A stretch of DNA of 51,553 nucleotides, taken from positions 1 through 51,553 of the forward strand of contig NZ_LZJR01000026.1 of assembly GCF_001667925.1 (NCBI RefSeq). The letters are read 5' to 3'. A program made the translations under genes and the position numbers. Below, in pieces: positions 47,841 through 51,553 of this stretch. The first letter of the stretch is position 1; every line of letters starts with the position of its first letter. The DNA is from Mycobacterium sp. E2479. Its GTDB lineage: Bacteria; Actinomycetota; Actinomycetes; Mycobacteriales; Mycobacteriaceae. The notes below the pieces were generated by a model that saw only the letters and a list, made by a program, of their open reading frames with translations, had not been told where the DNA came from and searched no databases.

Positions 47841-49315
47841 CCGCCCGCGGCACGCTATGGGGCGTCGGGTTGGGGCCCGGTGATCCGGAATTGGTGACCG
47901 TCAAGGCCGCCCGGGTGATTGGCGAGGCCGACGTGGTGGCCTATCACAGCGCCCGGCACGGTCGCAGCATCGCCCGCGGTATCGCCGAACCCTATCTACG
48001 GCCGGGACAGATCGAAGAGCACCTGGTCTACCCCGTCACCACCGAGACGACCGACCATCCTGGCGGCTATTCCGGCGCGATCGAGGATTTCTACGTCGAG
48101 GCCACCAAGCGCATCGCGGCGCACCTCGACGCCGGCCGCAATGTGGCCCTGCTGGCCGAGGGTGATCCGCTGTTCTACAGCTCCTACATGCATCTGCACA
48201 CCAGGCTGACCGAGCGGTTCGACGCGGTCATCGTGCCCGGCGTCACCTCGGTGAGCGCGGCCTCGGCGGCCATCGCCACACCGTTGGTGGCCGGCGACGA
48301 GGTGCTGTCGGTGCTGCCGGGCACCTTGCCGGTCGACGAGCTGACCCGTCGGCTCGCCGACGCCGACGCCGCCGTCGTGCTCAAGCTCGGGCGCTCGTAT
48401 CACGCTGTGCGGGAAGCGCTTTCGGCATCTGGACAGCTTGACGACGCGTTTTACGTGGAGCGGGCCAGCACCTCCACCCAGCGCATCTTGCCCGCAGCCG
48501 ACGTCGACGAGGCCGGCGTTCCGTACTTTGCGCTGGCCATATTGCCGGGCGGCCAGCGTGGACGGCGCACGCCGGCCACCGGACACGTCACGGTGGTGGG
48601 CTTGGGCCCCGGCGACATGGACTGGATGACGCCGCAGACCCGGCGCGAGCTTGCCGCGGCGACCGACCTGATCGGCTACGGCCGCTACTTGGACCGCGTG
48701 CCGGCTCGCGACGGCCAGCAGCGCCACGCCAGCGACAACCGCGACGAGCCCGAACGGGCTCGGTTGGCATGCGCGCTGGCCGAGCAGGGTCGTGCCGTGG
48801 CGGTGGTTTCGTCGGGTGACCCGGGCGTGTTCGCGATGGCGACCGCGGTGCTGGAAGAGGCCAAGGAATGGCCGGGTGTGCAAGTCCGGGTGATTCCGGC
48901 GATGACCGCCGCCCAAGCGGTGGCCAGCCGGGTCGGCGCCCCGCTGGGGCACGACTATGCGGTGATCTCCCTGTCCGACCGCCTCAAGCCGTGGGAAGTG
49001 ATCTGCGCGCGACTGCAGGCCGCCGCGGCCGCCGACCTGGTGCTGGCGATCTACAACCCTGCTTCCAAGACGCGAACCTGGCAGGTCGGCGCGATGCGCG
49101 ACATATTGCTGGACCACCGCGAACCCGGCACTCCGGTGGTGATCGGCCGCAACGTGTCCGGCCCCGACGAGGACGTCCGGGTGGTCCGGTTGGTCGATCT
49201 CAATCCCAGCGAAATCGACATGCGCTGCCTGCTGATCGTCGGTTCGTCGCAAACCCAGTGGTACTCACACGATTCCACCGACCGGGTCTTCACACCGCGG
49301 CGCTACCGGGCCTGA
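47837..49315 (+). CDS. cobIJ: Fused precorrin-2 C20- and precorrin-3B C17-methyltransferase CobIJ
   Basis: A 492-residue fusion of two SAM-dependent tetrapyrrole methyltransferases. Residues 1 to about 245 are CobI ([20 protein letters not shown] at the SAM loop, then [15 protein letters not shown]), which methylates precorrin-2 at C20. The second half is CobJ ([18 protein letters not shown], then [13 protein letters not shown] and [15 protein letters not shown]), which methylates precorrin-3B at C17. The GTG start at 47837 overlaps the cobH stop by 4 bp. The fusion is the arrangement of M. tuberculosis Rv2066. CobG, supplied by the first gene of the operon, acts between the two methylations. 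The gene ends just before a 58-bp direct repeat. Confidence 0.97.
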   Translation: MTARGTLWGVGLGPGDPELVTVKAARVIGEADVVAYHSARHGRSIARGIAEPYLRPGQIEEHLVYPVTTETTDHPGGYSGAIEDFYVEATKRIAAHLDAGRNVALLAEGDPLFYSSYMHLHTRLTERFDAVIVPGVTSVSAASAAIATPLVAGDEVLSVLPGTLPVDELTRRLADADAAVVLKLGRSYHAVREALSASGQLDDAFYVERASTSTQRILPAADVDEAGVPYFALAILPGGQRGRRTPATGHVTVVGLGPGDMDWMTPQTRRELAAATDLIGYGRYLDRVPARDGQQRHASDNRDEPERARLACALAEQGRAVAVVSSGDPGVFAMATAVLEEAKEWPGVQVRVIPAMTAAQAVASRVGAPLGHDYAVISLSDRLKPWEVICARLQAAAAADLVLAIYNPASKTRTWQVGAMRDILLDHREPGTPVVIGRNVSGPDEDVRVVRLVDLNPSEIDMRCLLIVGSSQTQWYSHDSTDRVFTPRRYRA

Positions 49316-49319
49316 AACA

Positions 49320-49440
49320 GGCTCATCCTGACTGCCTTACTCCTCCTCACCCCGCTCCGCGGGCCGCATCGTCGCAAGGCTCATCCTGACTGCCTTACTC
49401 CTCCTCACCCCGCTCCGCGGGCCGCATCGTCGCAAGGCTC
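49320..49440. repeat. 58-bp direct repeat, two copies, MIRU-like
   Basis: Two adjacent perfect copies run 49320-49377 and 49378-49435, and five or six further matching bases continue into the PPE stop region (49436-49440). The minus strand of each unit contains GCGACGATGCGG, GCGGAGCGGGGTGAGGAGGAG and TCAGGATGAGCC, resembling the mycobacterial MIRU composition and the element at 20601-20660. It fills the space between convergent cobIJ and PPE genes. As a two-copy tandem it could be a variable-number locus. Confidence 0.8.
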
Positions 49441-50986
49441 AGCCGCGATCCCAGGTGCTCGGCATCATCGGCACGGTCGGGCCGTCGCTCAATCCGTCGC
49501 GGGTCAGCGTCGCCAACCCCGCGGCTTGCGCGGCATCGGATTTGGCTGCGACACCGGCGAATCCGAGCGGCCCCGCGCCCACATCGGAAGCCAGAGGGGA
49601 CCCGTCGAGGTCGAGGTCCATGTACTCGTAGCGGTAGGCGTGGTCTTTGGCTTCTGCCCCGCGACGTCGACGTCTGCGCAACCGCTCAACGGCCGATGCC
49701 GCGGTGGCGGCCGGTTCCTCGGCGTCGTCGAGCGCCGGCTCTTCCGACTTCCTGCGCGCGCGGCTGCTAGCACTACTGCTTGACGACAATCCCGCCAGGC
49801 CGACCGCGTACTGGATGTCGGTCATGCCGGCGCCGACACCATCCGTGATGCCCGGACCGAAGCCGGCGCCCGGACCGCCGCCGGCCGGGCCGCCACCGGA
49901 CGCCGTGGCCGCACTTGGCGCCGGGCTGGAAACCGTGGCACTGCTCGCGTTTGCCGGGGTACCGGCGGACATCGTCGGCGTCGGAGCCGGCGTGGCACCC
50001 ATCGGAGCCGGCGGTGCCGTCGGCAACGGCACGCTTACCGGCGGCGCAACGCCGGCGGCACTCACAGCACCAGCGACGGCCGCGGCAATGCCGGCACCGG
50101 CAGCTGCGGCGACCGGAACGACGAGTAGCAGGGCAGGGGCCAGCAGTGCCGCCGTCTCAACCGCTTGTACCAAGGGCCACACGAGCATCAACGAGTGAAA
50201 GGTGAACCAGGCCAGCGCTGTCGCCAGCGCCGGGGTCATGCCGGGGATGTTCATCAGCTGAGCGGCCAGCCCGTTGGCAAAGGAAACGGCGTCAATCGGC
50301 CAGCCGTCGGGGTATATCTCCTTCCCGAGCGGCCAAAGGACGTTTTGGGTGAAATCGGAGAGTTCTTGCGCAAGCTGGTCCTGCCATGAGGTGGGCGGCG
50401 GAGTGTCGGAAGCGGTATCGGTTGCCGCTGCCTGGACCTCGCCGCCCGGAGTGACTATCTGGGGCGCGGGCGTCGTCGCCGGAACCGCCGCCAGCGCGGA
50501 TTCGCTTACGGCCTGGTAGGTGGTCATCGTCGTGGCGGCTTGCACCCACATGCGTGCGTAGTCGGCCTCGTTCACCGCGATCGGGATGGTGTTGATGCCG
50601 AAGAAGTTCGTCGCGACCAGCGTCGCGTGTGTCGCGTGATTGGCCACGAGCTCGGGGATCGTCGGCATCGCGGCCAGCGCCGCCGTGTACGCGCCTGCGG
50701 CCGTCTCATGTAGCGCCGCGGCGGTCGTGCTCTTGGTGGAGTTCTCCACCAGCCAGGTCAGATAAGGGGCATGCGCCGCCACGTACTGCTCGGCGCTCGG
50801 CCCTTGCCATGCGCCACCCTGCGTGGCGCTCAGGAGTGCGCTGAGCTCTTCCGCCGCCTCGGCGTATTGGGCGCCCATCGAAGACCACGTCGCCGCGGCG
50901 GCGAGCAGCGGCCCAGGTCCCGGACCGCTGCTGAGCAAGGTCGAGTGCACTTCGGGCGGAAAGGCGATCCAGATGGGGGCGGTCAT
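49439..50986 (-). CDS. PPE family protein, PPW subgroup (PPE1-like)
   Basis: A 515-residue PPE protein. The start is the ATG at 50984-50986 ([21 protein letters not shown]), with the Pro-Pro-Glu motif at about residues 10-12; an upstream in-frame extension lacks a PPE character. The N-terminal 180 residues are the helical PPE domain with WxG-type GGAWQG and the segment [21 protein letters not shown], which closely recalls PPE1 (Rv0096). The middle has hydrophobic stretches, then a Pro/Ala/Gly-rich region and a basic patch (RLRRRRRRG). The C-terminus carries the PPW-type motifs GFAGV and PMMPSTW. No PE partner or ESX gene is adjacent. Probably cell-surface or secreted through a type VII system; function unknown. 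Confidence 0.93.
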   Translation of the reverse strand: MTAPIWIAFPPEVHSTLLSSGPGPGPLLAAAATWSSMGAQYAEAAEELSALLSATQGGAWQGPSAEQYVAAHAPYLTWLVENSTKSTTAAALHETAAGAYTAALAAMPTIPELVANHATHATLVATNFFGINTIPIAVNEADYARMWVQAATTMTTYQAVSESALAAVPATTPAPQIVTPGGEVQAAATDTASDTPPPTSWQDQLAQELSDFTQNVLWPLGKEIYPDGWPIDAVSFANGLAAQLMNIPGMTPALATALAWFTFHSLMLVWPLVQAVETAALLAPALLLVVPVAAAAGAGIAAAVAGAVSAAGVAPPVSVPLPTAPPAPMGATPAPTPTMSAGTPANASSATVSSPAPSAATASGGGPAGGGPGAGFGPGITDGVGAGMTDIQYAVGLAGLSSSSSASSRARRKSEEPALDDAEEPAATAASAVERLRRRRRRGAEAKDHAYRYEYMDLDLDGSPLASDVGAGPLGFAGVAAKSDAAQAAGLATLTRDGLSDGPTVPMMPSTWDRG

Positions 50987-51153
50987 CGTCGAAAGCCATC
51001 GGGCAAGGACACGAACACCTCTTCGGTCAACGTCATGGGGCGGCGGGCTGGCGATGCTTGCGTCCAGTGGTCGGTTCAACGCACGGTTTAGTTCCCGGTA
51101 TTTGTTTTCACGTGCTCTTTGCGCGCTCGCCGGCCATGCGCAACGATGCAGGG

Positions 51154-51553
51154 ATGCGGTGTGAGGTTGCGCGGGAAGCGCTGTCGGCTCGATTGGACGG
51201 CGAGCGTCCCCAGGTACTCGCGCAGCAAATCGATGCCCATCTCGAATCCTGCCGCAGCTGCCGCTCCTGGCTGATCGGTGCGGCGGCGCAGACGCGCCGG
51301 CTGGCCTCGGTGAACCCCGGCGACGGGCCCGACCTGGTCGACAAGATCATGGCCAGCATCGGCGAGCAACCGACCGGACACCGAGCTCGGATGCGCTGGC
51401 TGCGAACGCACTACCGGCGGTGGGGCCTGATCGGCGTGGGCCTTTTCCAGGTCGCTATTGCCGCCGCTCAGATCAGCGGCATCGATTTCGGCATGGTATC
51501 CGGTCATATGCACGGCGCGATGTCCGGCGAGCATCTGATGCACGAGTCGACGG
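51154..51553 (+). CDS. Membrane protein with an anti-sigma-type zinc finger, truncated by the window
   Basis: At least 133 residues are encoded before the edge, from the ATG at 51154-51156. The N-terminus is a ZAS-type zinc finger: Cys3 ([17 protein letters not shown]), then His28-x3-Cys32-x2-Cys35 (AHLESCRSC). One hydrophobic helix (about residues 92-110, [18 protein letters not shown]) follows, then a His/Met-rich stretch ([18 protein letters not shown]) that could bind copper. This recalls Rv0093c of M. tuberculosis, an anti-sigma-like membrane protein in the region of PPE1 and copper-ATPase genes. It is divergent from the PPE gene across 167 bp. The sigma factor it controls, if any, is outside the window. 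Confidence 0.75.
   Translation, partial: MRCEVAREALSARLDGERPQVLAQQIDAHLESCRSCRSWLIGAAAQTRRLASVNPGDGPDLVDKIMASIGEQPTGHRARMRWLRTHYRRWGLIGVGLFQVAIAAAQISGIDFGMVSGHMHGAMSGEHLMHEST

Noticed and set aside
50987..51079. Longer PPE start
   Set aside because: PPE proteins begin a few residues before the Pro-Pro-Glu motif; the 31-residue extension has no family resemblance.

Overview
The window is high-GC actinobacterial DNA. Gene content and order place it in a slow-growing, non-tuberculous Mycobacterium. From the left it follows the M. tuberculosis H37Rv series Rv2045c (lipT), Rv2046 (lppI), Rv2047c, Rv2048c (pks12), Rv2049c, Rv2050 (rbpA), Rv2051c (here two genes, ppm1 and lnt), Rv2052c, Rv2053c (fxsA), Rv2054, Rv2061c, Rv2062c (cobN), Rv2064 (cobG), Rv2065 (cobH), Rv2066 (cobIJ). 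Those equivalences come from memory of the H37Rv map and from reading the proteins; no alignment was run.

Region 1 (1-1863): the lipT esterase, whose 3' part is interrupted by a small inverted segment at the window edge, and the lipoprotein gene lppI.

Region 2 (about 1853-17987): a 16 kb accessory block between lppI and the Rv2047c homologue, which adjoin in M. tuberculosis. It holds two cytochromes P450, three short-chain dehydrogenases (one of the mycofactocin-coupled type), three paralogous DapB/2,4-diaminopentanoate-dehydrogenase-like oxidoreductases, two TetR regulators, a lipoprotein, a VOC-fold protein, and a compact set of membrane genes. That set has two paralogous polytopic proteins of 241-248 aa, two micro-proteins of 34 and 42 aa and a single-span 146 aa protein. 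They surround a NorD-like VWA protein and a NorQ/CbbQ-like AAA+ ATPase. Such ATPase/VWA pairs activate or metallate a partner enzyme, but no known partner (NorB, Rubisco, gas vesicle) is present. The conserved membrane proteins are therefore candidate clients of an undescribed membrane enzyme. A recurring palindrome related to GCTGACTnnAGTCAGC lies at three promoters of the block and suggests one shared repressor.

Region 3 (17984-33643): the Rv2047c-like epimerase/phosphohistidine-domain fusion and the bimodular polyketide synthase Pks12 (about 4187 aa, two complete KS-AT-DH-ER-KR-ACP modules), which makes the mycoketide chain of mannosyl phosphomycoketide. A MIRU-like intergenic repeat separates the two genes.

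Region 4 (33644-41664): a small zinc-ribbon protein, RbpA, polyprenol-phosphate mannose synthase and apolipoprotein N-acyltransferase as separate genes, an amidohydrolase, FxsA, a dienelactone hydrolase, a DJ-1/PfpI protein and a PPOX/F420-type flavoprotein. Sequences matching the SigE/SigH-type promoter pattern lie upstream of rbpA and fxsA.

Region 5 (41696-49315): aerobic cobalamin genes cobN (minus), an alpha/beta hydrolase (minus), then cobG, cobH and the cobI-cobJ fusion (plus).

Region 6 (49316-51553): a 58-bp MIRU-like tandem repeat, a PPE protein of the PPW type, and a divergent, window-truncated membrane protein with an anti-sigma-type zinc finger and a His/Met-rich tail.
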